Shown here: positions 8,081-17,545 of the stretch, one piece after another
Layout: the number at the start of each line of letters is the position of its first letter
How positions within the stretch are numbered: the first letter of the stretch is position 1
From: Bacteroidota bacterium
Lineage (GTDB): Bacteria > Bacteroidota > Bacteroidia > Cytophagales > Cyclobacteriaceae
Direction: 5' to 3'
NCBI GenBank assembly: GCA_018267285.1
Contig: JAFDYU010000002.1
Location: forward strand, 244,099 to 308,098
DNA length: 64,000 bases
Notes under the pieces: model-generated
Seen by the model: the letters and a program-made list of their open reading frames with translations, nothing else
What the model was told of the DNA's origin: nothing
Databases searched by the model: none
Made by a program: the position numbers and the translations under genes

Positions 8081-10264
8081 TCACTCTCTCATTCGTGGAT
8101 CAGGAGTTAACTTAATCTGAAACTCTTTCGGAGGTATTGCCTGCATTAAATGCTGCACAAAATAATCCCAGCGTCTGCGCATCATATAATAACTGTCTTG
8201 GCCATAGCCGTGGCGTGCGTTAGGAAAAATCAGCAAATCAAAATCTTTGTTTGCTTTTACCAACGCATCTACCACGAGGTAGGTGTTGTAGGGCGGCACG
8301 TTATCGTCCATGCCTCCGTGGGCAAGCAGCAGTTTCCCTTTTAAATTTTTTGCAAGAATCTGATTTGCCTGTAGTTCGTAATTGGAAACGCCCTTATCGT
8401 TTTTAATTTCGAGGCCGATGTAGCGTTCACCCCAATCGTCTTCGTAGTTTCGGTTGTCGTGGTTTCCGGATTCGGAGATTCCTACTTTAAAGAAATCGGG
8501 ATACTTGAACATGGCCGATGCCGTGGCGTAACCTCCGCCCGAGTGTCCCCAAATACCGACACGATCTAAATCCAAAAAATGGAATCGCTCCTGCAGTTGT
8601 TTTAATCCGGCCATTTGATCGGACAACGTGTTTTCGCCCATGTCGCCATAGCAGGCATCGTGAAAAGATTTTGATCGGTTGGGGTTACAGCTTCCTTCCA
8701 GTTCAACAACCACAAACCCGAGTTCGGCAAGTGCCGGGCTATCGCCACGCCCCGAAACAAAACTCCACGACCCCACACTGCCGCCTTGCGGCCCGGGGTA
8801 AATGTGAACGATGACCGGATACTTTGCATTGTTTTCCATTTTTGATGGGGTGTACATAAGTCCGTACAGATCCCATTTATTGTCGGCCGATTTTACCGTG
8901 AAAGGTTTCGGGGCCTTCCAGCCGGTTGCCACCAACCTGGAAATGTCTGTCTTCTCCAAGGGAGCAATCAATTTGCCTTTCAGATCTCTCACTTCATAAA
9001 CGTGCGGCACATCGGGTTGCGAATAGCTGTCGGTAAAGTATTTTCCATCGGGAGAAAAACGAACGGTGTGGTCGCCATCGTTGGGTGTTAGCAGCGATAA
9101 ATTTTTTCCAGAAAAATCTACCCGGTATAAATGCCGGAAATACGGATTGCGCCCCGCCTCTTTTCCTTTGCCTTCAAAATAGATGACACGATTTTTTTCA
9201 TCCACCTTCAATATTTGCGCTACCACAAAGTTTCCGGATGTAATTTGGTTTTTGAGTTTGCCCGTGGTGGCATCGTACAAATACAAATGTGCCCAATCGC
9301 TCCGTTCGGAATACCACACCAGTTCATTTGTTTTCGAAAAATATTTCCAGCTTACCGTGCCCCGGCCCGATTCAAATTGTGTGGCCACTTTTTCTTCAAA
9401 CAGATCTTTTACTTCTCCGGTTTCGGCATTGGCTATCCGTACATTTTCTTGTTTGTGATCGCGGCTGGTGGAAACAAAAACCAGTTGCTTGCTGTCTTCG
9501 CTCCAGGCCACATCGTCAAAACCACCATCGCACGAAATATCGTCACACTGGGTGCCGCGCCTGGGGTCGGATCCCATTTTCATTCGGATAACTTTGGCCG
9601 CATCCACATCAATAATCACCCGATAAATTCGGATGATGTCCGAGTCACCGGGGATCGGGTATTTCCACTCGCTCAGTTCGGGTTCTCCCACCTTTGTTCG
9701 AACGAGGTACATGTCGCTCACGTGCCGTTGATCTTGTTGAAAGGTTGCAATTTTTTTGGAGTCGGGCGACCAGGTTAAGATGGCTTGATCGGTATGTTTC
9801 CAACCGGCATTGTCGGTGGCATAGCCAAAATCTTTTAGGCCATCGGTAGTTAATTGTTTTTCTTTTCCGGAGGCAACATCCTTTACCCACAAGTTCCAGT
9901 TACGGATAAATGCTTTTTGTTTTCCATCGGGCGACAACACGCCATCGCGCGATGGCCATGCAAAGGCTTCGGGTTGTGTTTTTGCGGCATCGAATAATTC
10001 TTTGCGCGAATTGAATACAGAACGTTTCTTATCGGTCGGATTAAACAACACATATTTCGATTGGTCGGTTACGCTTCGGTACCATACCAGACCGTTAGAC
10101 AACCATTGCGGTTGAATGGCGTTGTCCACCAATTTATTGGTGTTGGCTCCCAGTCTATCCACAGCGTGCTGATAGTCTTCGGCTGTATAAATTTTTCCAT
10201 TTTGTGCGTTGGCAATTAAAAAAGAGGCGATCAAAACGAAAACAATGAGTGAGGTCTTTTTCAT
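8081..10264 (-). CDS. S9 family dipeptidyl peptidase (DPP IV type), secreted
   Basis: A 727-residue protein with a signal peptide (MKKTSLIVFVLIASFLIANAQ). An N-terminal beta-propeller of the DPPIV_N type spans roughly 100-460 and includes repeated SPDGK/SPDSKK blades. The alpha/beta hydrolase domain follows, with the catalytic triad Ser575 (GHSGGGY), Asp653 (HGGMDDNVP) and His685 (NARHGYG). DPP IV enzymes remove X-Pro or X-Ala dipeptides from peptide N-termini, in the periplasm in Bacteroidota. The length is normal. The start region is divergent from the YbjQ-family gene at 10349. Confidence 0.92.
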   Translation of the reverse strand: MKKTSLIVFVLIASFLIANAQNGKIYTAEDYQHAVDRLGANTNKLVDNAIQPQWLSNGLVWYRSVTDQSKYVLFNPTDKKRSVFNSRKELFDAAKTQPEAFAWPSRDGVLSPDGKQKAFIRNWNLWVKDVASGKEKQLTTDGLKDFGYATDNAGWKHTDQAILTWSPDSKKIATFQQDQRHVSDMYLVRTKVGEPELSEWKYPIPGDSDIIRIYRVIIDVDAAKVIRMKMGSDPRRGTQCDDISCDGGFDDVAWSEDSKQLVFVSTSRDHKQENVRIANAETGEVKDLFEEKVATQFESGRGTVSWKYFSKTNELVWYSERSDWAHLYLYDATTGKLKNQITSGNFVVAQILKVDEKNRVIYFEGKGKEAGRNPYFRHLYRVDFSGKNLSLLTPNDGDHTVRFSPDGKYFTDSYSQPDVPHVYEVRDLKGKLIAPLEKTDISRLVATGWKAPKPFTVKSADNKWDLYGLMYTPSKMENNAKYPVIVHIYPGPQGGSVGSWSFVSGRGDSPALAELGFVVVELEGSCNPNRSKSFHDACYGDMGENTLSDQMAGLKQLQERFHFLDLDRVGIWGHSGGGYATASAMFKYPDFFKVGISESGNHDNRNYEDDWGERYIGLEIKNDKGVSNYELQANQILAKNLKGKLLLAHGGMDDNVPPYNTYLVVDALVKANKDFDLLIFPNARHGYGQDSYYMMRRRWDYFVQHLMQAIPPKEFQIKLTPDPRMRE

Positions 10265-10348
10265 TTTTACGAATTGTTTTTTTCTAAAAATAGGAAAGAA
10301 AATCTATTCTTTAATCATTACTTTGTTGAACGGAAAATATCATCTTTT

Positions 10349-10684
10349 ATGACAGACATGACCTTAATTACCACAAGTACCTCGCTCGAAGGGTACCGTA
10401 TTGTAAAACAACTGGGGTTAGTACGCGGCATTACCGTGCGCTCCCGCAGCGTTATTGGCAACATTGCCGGAGGCTTCATGACCATCTTTGGCGGCCGCAA
10501 CACCATTTATACAGAGTTGTGTGAAAAGGCGCGCGAAGAAGCCTTGCAACTAATGATACAGCACGGCAAAGAAGTAGGCTGCAATGCCATCATCAACATG
10601 CGCTACGATGCCAACGAAGTGATGAGCGGCCTTACCGAAGTGCTTGCTTATGGCACGGCTGTGGTGGTAGAGAAAATTGACTAA
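10349..10684 (+). CDS. YbjQ/UPF0145 family protein
   Basis: A 111-residue protein from the ATG of MTDMTLITTSTSLEGY; the frame extends upstream to 10274, but the family starts close to this ATG. Typical features are the first strand TLITTSTSLEGYRIVKQLGLVRG, the segment RSRSVIGNIAGGFMTIFGG, and EEALQLMIQHGKEVGCNAIINMRYD. Members form small pentameric or decameric rings of unknown function, sometimes called heavy-metal-binding-like without firm evidence. It is likely cytoplasmic, since no signal peptide is visible. Confidence 0.88.
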   Translation: MTDMTLITTSTSLEGYRIVKQLGLVRGITVRSRSVIGNIAGGFMTIFGGRNTIYTELCEKAREEALQLMIQHGKEVGCNAIINMRYDANEVMSGLTEVLAYGTAVVVEKID

Positions 10685-10733
10685 GGCTAACTTCAGCGAA
10701 AGTGTAATTGGCTATGCCAAGCTATTTTAAAAA

Positions 10734-10768
10734 GCCAGGCCACTAGTTAGCAGTTGTAGTGGCCGGGC
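10734..10768. terminator. Bidirectional terminator hairpin
   Basis: Bases 10734-10745 pair with 10757-10768 (11 of 12 positions), loop 11 nt. A T-rich stretch follows on the plus strand and an A-rich stretch precedes it, so it can serve both convergent genes (ends at 10684 and 10778). Confidence 0.75.
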
Positions 10769-10777
10769 AACTTTTCT

Positions 10778-11431
10778 TTATTTCAAACCAAACACTCTAT
10801 AACTCATCACCACCGAAAACACTTGGCTTTTAATTTTGGGGGGCTGATAATCGCTTTTCATTATTTGGGTGAGCCCTGCAAAATAACGTATGCCAAAGCT
10901 GAATTTTTTAAAATCATAACCTATCACGGGTGTAAGCCCGAAACCAAACTTGTTCACCGAATGTGAGGCCTCGTTTGTGCCTTGAAGGTAGACATGCCCG
11001 GGAGCATCGTAGGTTGTGTATTTAGTGTTTGCTGCAAGAAGGCAAGAAAACTGCGGCCCACCCATCACATAAAAATGCTTGGCAAACGTGTATTTAAAAA
11101 ATATAGGCAAGTTTAACAAGCTGAGATTGTTGATGTAGTCTGTTTTGTATTCATAATCTACGGAGCCTTTAAAACCCTCGCGCGAATAAAACAACTCGGC
11201 TTGTATTGCCATTTTATCATTGAGTTGATGTACGGCATCAATGCCTAAGTTAAAGCTGATTTTTGCCGATTGTGACGTTGTGGCACTTGACCATGTATTA
11301 GCGAAAGCATCTCCAGAAATGGTGGAATAATTTAATCCGCCCCGTACACCAAACGTAATGGGATTTTGTGCAAATGCGTGCGTTGTTGACATCAACAAGG
11401 CAGCAATGAGAAGTAGATTTGGTTTTTTCAT
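10778..11431 (-). CDS. Outer membrane beta-barrel protein (PorT/OMP_b-brl_2 type)
   Basis: A 217-residue protein. A signal peptide (MKKPNLLLIAALLMSTTHAFAQ) precedes GVRGGLNYSTISGDAF, the first strand of small Bacteroidota beta-barrels. Alternating strands follow (INLGIDAVHQL, MAIQAELFYSREGF, FYVMGGPQFSCLL, GFGLTPVIGYDFKKFSFGIRYFAGL) up to a terminal strand ending VVMSYRVFGLK. These proteins sit in the outer membrane, and most have no known function. It lies alone between two terminator or spacer regions. Similarity to PorT is at the fold level only and no type IX role is claimed. Confidence 0.83.
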   Translation of the reverse strand: MKKPNLLLIAALLMSTTHAFAQNPITFGVRGGLNYSTISGDAFANTWSSATTSQSAKISFNLGIDAVHQLNDKMAIQAELFYSREGFKGSVDYEYKTDYINNLSLLNLPIFFKYTFAKHFYVMGGPQFSCLLAANTKYTTYDAPGHVYLQGTNEASHSVNKFGFGLTPVIGYDFKKFSFGIRYFAGLTQIMKSDYQPPKIKSQVFSVVMSYRVFGLK

Positions 11432-11572
11432 GGGATATTATTTTAGTAAGATTATTATGTGATTTGTTTTTGTTAGTTGACGATTGGAATTTGGAATTCT
11501 AAAAGGAAGGTGTGCCAAGTTTTTTACAACCTGGCAACACTTTGCTCCATCAAAAACTCCAAACCTAATTTT

Positions 11573-13312
11573 TTATTTAGCAGCGTAAAACACATTGGTG
11601 TGAACCCAAACATAACTGCCATGACCGGCTGTCCAGTAGCCATATCCATTCCAATCTCCTGTGGCCGGTGAAGAAGTACTGCCATCACCGTTGGTATCGC
11701 CACCGCGTGCATCATCTCTGTAAGAAGTGAATATTACGGAAGAAGCAATGTTTGCATTGTTGGGGTAATCCCCTAAATCCACTCCTGCACTTGATTGTCC
11801 GAATTTTAATATCACGTTAGCTTCAATCTTTAAAAAATCAGCACTGCCAACACTAAGTGTAGCATTTCCGCCTACATTAAATACATACGGCACTTCTGTT
11901 TCGCCATAAACAACAGACCGCCCATTCATTCCGCCTCCATAAACAAATATCCCGTTGTACTTGTTGGTTTCGCTTGTGTTATCCGGGTTGTGATAACTGT
12001 TGCTCGCGTCTAACCCATAATAAGAAGGTATGTAAACAGGTATCGCGTTATCATAAAATATATTGTTGGTTACTATGCTTACGCTTTCATCGTTCATATT
12101 GCCGCCATTAAATGCTGCGGTGGTATAAGAGTTGGTGCCGTACGTATGTGCAAAGGTGCAATGGTCGAACGTGAAATCATTTACAGAACCTGAAGCATCA
12201 ACCTTTATTACATTGCTGTTACTGCCACCGCCATACAAAAATTTACAATATCTGAAGAGCGAACCGTGTTGATCCCCACGCATAGTTAAGCGGCCCCAGT
12301 CGCCTTTGCTGCCTGTAGTGGCAGTGCCATCGCCATTGGTATCACCACAATATGCATCGTCTTTATAGGATGTGAAAATGATGGGCTTGTCGGCTGTGCC
12401 ATCGGCAGTTGTTTTCGCATAGATCTCAATGCCGCAGTTTGCGTTCAAAAATTTTACAATTACTCCTGGCTCTATGGTGAGCGGTGCATTTACGTTAATC
12501 CAACTTTTCACTACATATACATTGCCGGCAGTCCAAGTTGTGACGACATTGATGTCTGCGTTTACTTCTACCACTGTACAACCACCGTTACTATTGGTTC
12601 CGCCTCTTGGGTCTACGGTTATGGTTACATCATCGCCATACGCTACGCCCTTGCTGTTGATTGCATAAGCACGGATGTAATACTTATGGCCACCGGGAAA
12701 AGGGCCAATGTTGGCAGCGAAAGTGCCGGTGCCACTGCTAATGGATGTTTTTATATCGTTGGCATCATCTATGGTGGGTGCAGGGTCAAGGCTTATCACC
12801 ACACCATTTTCTGTAACAGCCGATGAGCCTTGCGCGGTTACATTACCACCGCAGGTATAAGTCGAATCGTTTACTTTAATGGCCGATGTAGTGGTGACGG
12901 TGGGTTTCGTTGACGTGGGCGTTGTAGATGTTACGGTTACGGATATTTCATTGCCATAAGCCACACCTTGGGTATTGATTGCGTAGGCACGGATGAAATA
13001 AGTAAAACCACCGGAGAAGGGGCCAATGTCCGTAGCGAAATTGCCGGTGCCACTGCTAATGGGTATTTTCTTGTCGTTGACATCATCTATGGCAGGTGCG
13101 GTTTCAAGACTTATCACCACACCGCGTTCAGTAACTGCCGATGAGCCCTGAGCGGTTACATTGCCCCCACAGGTGTATACCGAATCGTTTACTTTCACTG
13201 CCGATGCCGTGGTAACCGTAGGTTTGATGTTGGGCTTATGGTCATCGGTGGCACAAGCATATACTACAATGATTGCCGCCAAGCACAAGACATTATAGAA
13301 TGTTTTTTTCAT
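11573..13312 (-). CDS. Repeat-containing surface lipoprotein with beta-helix-like domain
   Basis: About 579 residues from MKKTFYNVLCLAAIIVVYAC, a lipoprotein signal with lipobox VYAC. Two tandem 106-residue Ig/FN3-like repeats follow; each starts KPTVTT and contains VKVNDS(V/T)YTCGGNVTAQGSSAV and a GPF(S/P)GG...YIRAYAIN motif. The C-terminal 350 residues look like a right-handed beta-helix with two matching blocks, each with FTSY(K/R)DDA and a Ca-binding-like DTNGDG loop. The protein is probably exposed at the cell surface and may bind carbohydrate or act in adhesion; no catalytic residues can be named. The start is chosen at the signal peptide; the frame extends to 13372. Confidence 0.72.
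   Translation of the reverse strand: MKKTFYNVLCLAAIIVVYACATDDHKPNIKPTVTTASAVKVNDSVYTCGGNVTAQGSSAVTERGVVISLETAPAIDDVNDKKIPISSGTGNFATDIGPFSGGFTYFIRAYAINTQGVAYGNEISVTVTSTTPTSTKPTVTTTSAIKVNDSTYTCGGNVTAQGSSAVTENGVVISLDPAPTIDDANDIKTSISSGTGTFAANIGPFPGGHKYYIRAYAINSKGVAYGDDVTITVDPRGGTNSNGGCTVVEVNADINVVTTWTAGNVYVVKSWINVNAPLTIEPGVIVKFLNANCGIEIYAKTTADGTADKPIIFTSYKDDAYCGDTNGDGTATTGSKGDWGRLTMRGDQHGSLFRYCKFLYGGGSNSNVIKVDASGSVNDFTFDHCTFAHTYGTNSYTTAAFNGGNMNDESVSIVTNNIFYDNAIPVYIPSYYGLDASNSYHNPDNTSETNKYNGIFVYGGGMNGRSVVYGETEVPYVFNVGGNATLSVGSADFLKIEANVILKFGQSSAGVDLGDYPNNANIASSVIFTSYRDDARGGDTNGDGSTSSPATGDWNGYGYWTAGHGSYVWVHTNVFYAAK
12582..13228 (-). repeat. Tandem ~318-bp coding repeat in the surface lipoprotein gene
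   Basis: Two copies of a 318-bp unit lie head to tail. The equivalent octamers at 13218-13225 and 12900-12907 are 318 bases apart, which is exactly 106 codons. Identity is high across most of the unit, so this looks like a fairly recent duplication that could change copy number by recombination. The outer limits are approximate. Confidence 0.65.
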
Positions 13313-13475
13313 AAACATCTGTTTTTTTTTGTTTGATAACACAAAAGTGCTTGTGTGTCGAGGCTGTATCAATCCTTGAAAAACAGGATATTTAAAAAAT
13401 CATGGAAAAAGAGGATGGCTGAGTGGTAAGCGATTATTTTCTTTTGTATCGACAAAAAGCTGTTATTTTCGGTGA

Positions 13476-15434
13476 ATGAAAAAATCTCTTCTCATATCGT
13501 TTATTGTATTACTGTTAAATCTATCGCATGCTTATGCGCAAACAAAAGATAGCTTATTGAATAATATAAATGAAGCAGCTACTGATAGCCTGAAAATAGA
13601 AGCTTTGTATGAATACATGCGCGTCAATTTGAACAATAACACATCAGATTTTGAACCCTACATAAAACAAATGGTTTTATTAAGTAGAAAAATAAATTTC
13701 AAATGGGGGTTAAGCACGGCTTATATTTTGGGATTATCTTATTATAAGAACCAAGGAAAATTTGAGTTAGCTTTAAAATATGCCGATTCCGTAAAAATTG
13801 TTACACAAGCCGATACCACCGAAAACATGAGGCTTAACATGGGGCATCTTCACCTTAACCGCGGCAACTTGTATTATAATATCGGAGATTATAAAAATGC
13901 GATGCAAGATTATTTTGAAGCAGAAAGAATTTTTAAACAGATTGGCTTTAAGACTATCGCAAGTGTTTACCAAGGCATGTCCAACTGTTTTATGTCTATG
14001 GACAATCATCAAAAGGCATTGGAGTTTTCTAAAAAAGCAGTGAATTCATCAAAAGAGTTTGATGACAAAAGATTACTGGCTACTACTATGATGAACATGG
14101 CGACTGAATACATGAACATTGATAATTATAAGGCAGCCGACTCTGTATTGAATATAGTTTGGCCTGTGGTGGAAAAATTGCAAAACTCTAAAAGTTTTCA
14201 TGTGTACTACTACAATAAAGGAGATATAGAAGCCTATTACAAAAAAGATACTTTAAAAGCACTTACTTTTTATCAAAAATCATACGATTACGCTTTATTA
14301 AATGAAGACGTTTGGCAACAGGGAAAAGCACTGGAATCAATGATAAATTTTCAGTTGGATATAAACCATAATCCAAAAAAAAATATTGATATACTATATC
14401 GGTTATCTGAAGAGAACAACATGCGTGATTATAAGGCAACTGCCTTTGACTATTACTCACGTTGGTATAACCAAGAAAGAGATTACAAAAAGGCTTATGA
14501 GTTTTTGAAAAAGTACCAGATGCTCTCAGACAGTGTACATTCAGAAGAAGCGAAAGAAAAAATTACAATAATGGAAATCCGCTTTCGTGTAGCAAACAAA
14601 GACCGTGAAATAAAATCGCTGCAAGAAGAAAAGGAAATCAGTGAACTACAACTCAAGCAAAAAAACACATTGAATTACATCTTCATCGGCAGCACGGTAT
14701 CACTAGTCATCATCTCATTACTTATTTACCTCAATTACCGGCATCGCCAAAAACTTCAGCAACAACGCATCAACGAACTGGAAACCGAAAAACAATTAAC
14801 GGCTGTAGAAGCCATTTTAAAAGGCGAAGAACAAGAGCGCACTCGCCTTGCCAAAGACCTGCACGATGGCCTTGGCGGCATGCTCAGTGGCATAAAATAC
14901 TCCCTCAACACGATGAAAGAAAACATGATATTGACCGCAAGCGATGCGCAGGCTTTCGAGCACAGCATCCATCAGCTTGATAATTCTATTAATGAGATGA
15001 GGCGCGTAGCGCACAACCTCATGCCCGAGTCTCTTGTAAAATTCGGGCTGAATGACGCACTTACCGATTTTTGCAAGCAGATGAGTAGCAGTGGCATACT
15101 GAAAGTAATCTATCAATCGTTTGGGTTGAAAGATAAATCCATAGACCGCGGCCTTTCTGTAACCACGTATCGCATAGCACAAGAGTTGCTCAACAACATA
15201 GTGAAACACGCCAACGCCACACAAGCTATTGTGCAGATCAGTGCATCCGAAACTCAACTCAGTATTACGGTAGAAGATAACGGTGTGGGGGTGGACCTAA
15301 ACAAACTGAAAGAAGCACAGGGAATAGGGTGGAAAAATATTCAATCGCGTGTCGACTACCACAAAGGCACTGTGAGCATGCAGTCAACCCCAGACAAAGG
15401 TACTTCGGTATATATTGAGTTTTCCTTATCATGA
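13476..15434 (+). CDS. TPR-containing sensor histidine kinase (NarL/HisKA_3 type)
   Basis: A 652-residue protein. A signal peptide (MKKSLLISFIVLLLNLSHAYAQ) is followed by about six TPR-like units (about 60-370) that would lie in the periplasm. A membrane segment spans about residues 402-420 (YIFIGSTVSLVIISLLIYL), then comes a coiled coil. The HisKA_3 dimerisation domain has the phospho-accepting His near 463 (DLHDGLGGML), and the HATPase domain has ELLNNIVKHANA and VEDNGVGVD. The TGA stop overlaps the ATG of the response regulator by 4 bases, so the two form a cognate pair. The signal sensed is unknown. Confidence 0.92.
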   Translation: MKKSLLISFIVLLLNLSHAYAQTKDSLLNNINEAATDSLKIEALYEYMRVNLNNNTSDFEPYIKQMVLLSRKINFKWGLSTAYILGLSYYKNQGKFELALKYADSVKIVTQADTTENMRLNMGHLHLNRGNLYYNIGDYKNAMQDYFEAERIFKQIGFKTIASVYQGMSNCFMSMDNHQKALEFSKKAVNSSKEFDDKRLLATTMMNMATEYMNIDNYKAADSVLNIVWPVVEKLQNSKSFHVYYYNKGDIEAYYKKDTLKALTFYQKSYDYALLNEDVWQQGKALESMINFQLDINHNPKKNIDILYRLSEENNMRDYKATAFDYYSRWYNQERDYKKAYEFLKKYQMLSDSVHSEEAKEKITIMEIRFRVANKDREIKSLQEEKEISELQLKQKNTLNYIFIGSTVSLVIISLLIYLNYRHRQKLQQQRINELETEKQLTAVEAILKGEEQERTRLAKDLHDGLGGMLSGIKYSLNTMKENMILTASDAQAFEHSIHQLDNSINEMRRVAHNLMPESLVKFGLNDALTDFCKQMSSSGILKVIYQSFGLKDKSIDRGLSVTTYRIAQELLNNIVKHANATQAIVQISASETQLSITVEDNGVGVDLNKLKEAQGIGWKNIQSRVDYHKGTVSMQSTPDKGTSVYIEFSLS

Positions 15435-16048
15435 AAGTGAAGTTATTTGTAGTGGACGATCATTTTATGGTGATCGAAGGCATTAGGGCCATGCTGCAAA
15501 ACGAGCCTGATATTGATTGGCTCGGCCACGCTTACAATGCCGATACGTGTCTTTCTTTTTTACAACACCAACCTCCTGATGTGCTGCTGATGGACATCAA
15601 CCTACCCGATAAAAGCGGAATTGATTTGTGCAAAGAGGTAGTTGAAAAACATCCTGCCGTGCGAGTTATTGGGTTAAGCACGTTCAACCAGCTTAGTTTT
15701 ATTTCTAAAATGTTGGACCATGGTGCTGTGGGTTATCTTCTAAAAAACGCCACCAAACCCGAAATACTTGCGGCCATCCGCACCGTTATGCAAGGCAAAG
15801 ATTACTTAAGTTCCGAAGCCTTCGATCTGTTGAAGAAGCCCAACGTAGAGGAAGCACCCACACTTACCAGGCGCGAAATAGAAGTACTTCAACTAATAGC
15901 CGAAGGGTTAACCAATGCGGAGATGGCAGAAAAACTTTTTGTGAGCGCCACCACCATCGACACGCACCGCAAGCATCTGCTTGAAAAATTCAACGCAAAA
16001 AATACGGCTGTTCTTATCCGGGTGGCTTCGCAAATGAAATTCGTGTAG
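15431..16048 (+). CDS. LuxR/NarL family response regulator
   Basis: A 205-residue protein. The receiver domain spans about 1-120 with acidic residues near the start (VVDDH), phospho-acceptor Asp55 (LLMDINLPD) and a conserved Lys in LLKNATKPE. The C-terminal LuxR-type HTH spans about 140-200, with TRREIEVLQLIAEGLTNAEM, VSATTIDTHRKHLLEKF and N(A/S)KNTA. It is expected to act as a cytoplasmic DNA-binding regulator phosphorylated by the overlapping kinase. Targets are not visible; the divergent or convergent neighbours (surface lipoprotein, export operon) are only candidates. Confidence 0.94.
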   Translation: MKVKLFVVDDHFMVIEGIRAMLQNEPDIDWLGHAYNADTCLSFLQHQPPDVLLMDINLPDKSGIDLCKEVVEKHPAVRVIGLSTFNQLSFISKMLDHGAVGYLLKNATKPEILAAIRTVMQGKDYLSSEAFDLLKKPNVEEAPTLTRREIEVLQLIAEGLTNAEMAEKLFVSATTIDTHRKHLLEKFNAKNTAVLIRVASQMKFV

Positions 16049-16093
16049 TAAGAGGATGTCGTCTATCCGTCTATGCAATCAATACCAAATTCC

Positions 16094-17545
16094 TTAATCC
16101 TCTGCTTGTTCGTACAACGGCTTTTGGGTGGCGAAGTCGTACAGGGTGAGTCTTCGCAGATTGTAGTAGGCAGTCCAAAAAGCTTTGAGTGCCGCGATAT
16201 AACTGCGCTTAGCATTGTCTTTTTCATTGAGGGCGATGGCCAGATTGGTAATATCAATTTTACCAATGAGGTAGCGGTTCTGTGCCACCGTATAGCGCTC
16301 TAAAGCCACTACATCCGATTTTTGCGTGATCTCAATTTGCAATCGCAACAACTCAAACTGACGCACCTGGGTAAGCACTTCTTGTTCGAAATTAACTTCA
16401 TCTTGAGCAATGGTAAAATCAGTCAATCGCTTGTTGGCATAGGCAGTCTGTGTAGTAGCCCTGCGCCTGCCCCAGTCGATCACCGGCACGTTGAAAGAAA
16501 TATTGAACACTTGTTGATTTAGGGTACGCGTGTACAAATCGGAAATCATAGCCCCCTGACTATTCAAACCGTATTGCGCTGTGATGGTAGTCTGATAACG
16601 TGTGCCTTTGGCCTGTGCCACGCTCGCCTCTGCCTGAATCCTTCTGCGTTGAAAAGCAATGTATTCGGCCCGGTTCTTCTGGGCATGATGCAGCGCTTCC
16701 TCCTCGCTCAATTCAAATGCTGGAACTTCATCCGGCAACACCAAACTAAAACGCTCTCCGTCTTTAAGACCAATGTAGGTGCGAAGAGCCAACATATTGG
16801 ATTGTAAATCCAGCCGTGCCTGGGCCACATCTTGTCTTGACCTCAACAATTGGAGTTCTACCTGCAGCAGTTTGTCTTTGGGAGTGGTACCGATGTTGTA
16901 GCGGCCTTGTTCTATTTTATAGATGGTGTCGTTGTTGGCCAAATTGAACGAAGCAATCTGTTCGTTGATTTGTGAAGTCAGCACATTAAAAAAAAGACTG
17001 GCGGCTTGTTGTGAAATAGATTCGAGGGTCTGGATATATTGCCGCTTAGATTCTTCGAATACAATCGGTTGGCTGCGCTTGTCCCACTTCAACTGATTGT
17101 AGGAAAACACCGGCTGCGACAATTGAATGTTCATGAGGTTCCCATTCCATTGTGTAGAATTTTGAATTCGATCGTTAAAGAAGTTATAGCCGGAGTTGAC
17201 GGAGATCGTACCACCGGTTAACGCTATGGGTTGTTGCAATCCAAAATTCAAGCCGGGGTTAATTTGATTGATAGCCCTATACACGATTGAGCCATCCTGT
17301 TGGCGTATAGGGCTATAACTGTTGGTGTATGTAGGCAAGTTGCCGTTCATCCTCAGTTGCGGATTGTAGTTAGTACGATAGGTGCGGTACTGCCAAAAGC
17401 TAGTTTCTTTTTGATTGATCGCCTGTTTTGCAGCCGGAGCCTGGTTTTGTGCCAAACGGATGACGTCTTCAAGAGTGTAAACGGTTTGGGCAAAGGAAAA
17501 ATTAAAGAAAAGCAAGAAGCTTAGTGGAAGAAGATTTTTATTCAT
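16094..17545 (-). CDS. TolC family outer membrane efflux protein
   Basis: A 483-residue protein with signal peptide MNKNLLPLSFLLFFNFSFAQ. Two outer-membrane efflux (OEP) repeats are visible, with TYRTNYNPQLRMNGNLPTY and QQPIALTGGTISVNSGYN in the first half and a matching VPVIDWGRRRATTQTAYANKR in the second. VIDWG is a typical Bacteroidota TolC motif. It would form the outer-membrane channel of the tripartite export system encoded by the next two genes. Its start overlaps the permease stop by 8 bases, so the three genes form one operon read leftward. Confidence 0.92.
   Translation of the reverse strand: MNKNLLPLSFLLFFNFSFAQTVYTLEDVIRLAQNQAPAAKQAINQKETSFWQYRTYRTNYNPQLRMNGNLPTYTNSYSPIRQQDGSIVYRAINQINPGLNFGLQQPIALTGGTISVNSGYNFFNDRIQNSTQWNGNLMNIQLSQPVFSYNQLKWDKRSQPIVFEESKRQYIQTLESISQQAASLFFNVLTSQINEQIASFNLANNDTIYKIEQGRYNIGTTPKDKLLQVELQLLRSRQDVAQARLDLQSNMLALRTYIGLKDGERFSLVLPDEVPAFELSEEEALHHAQKNRAEYIAFQRRRIQAEASVAQAKGTRYQTTITAQYGLNSQGAMISDLYTRTLNQQVFNISFNVPVIDWGRRRATTQTAYANKRLTDFTIAQDEVNFEQEVLTQVRQFELLRLQIEITQKSDVVALERYTVAQNRYLIGKIDITNLAIALNEKDNAKRSYIAALKAFWTAYYNLRRLTLYDFATQKPLYEQAED

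Noticed and set aside
9131-9778. A 215-codon open frame on the plus strand
   Set aside because: It is antisense to the S9 peptidase propeller, which is well supported; its translation shows no domain.
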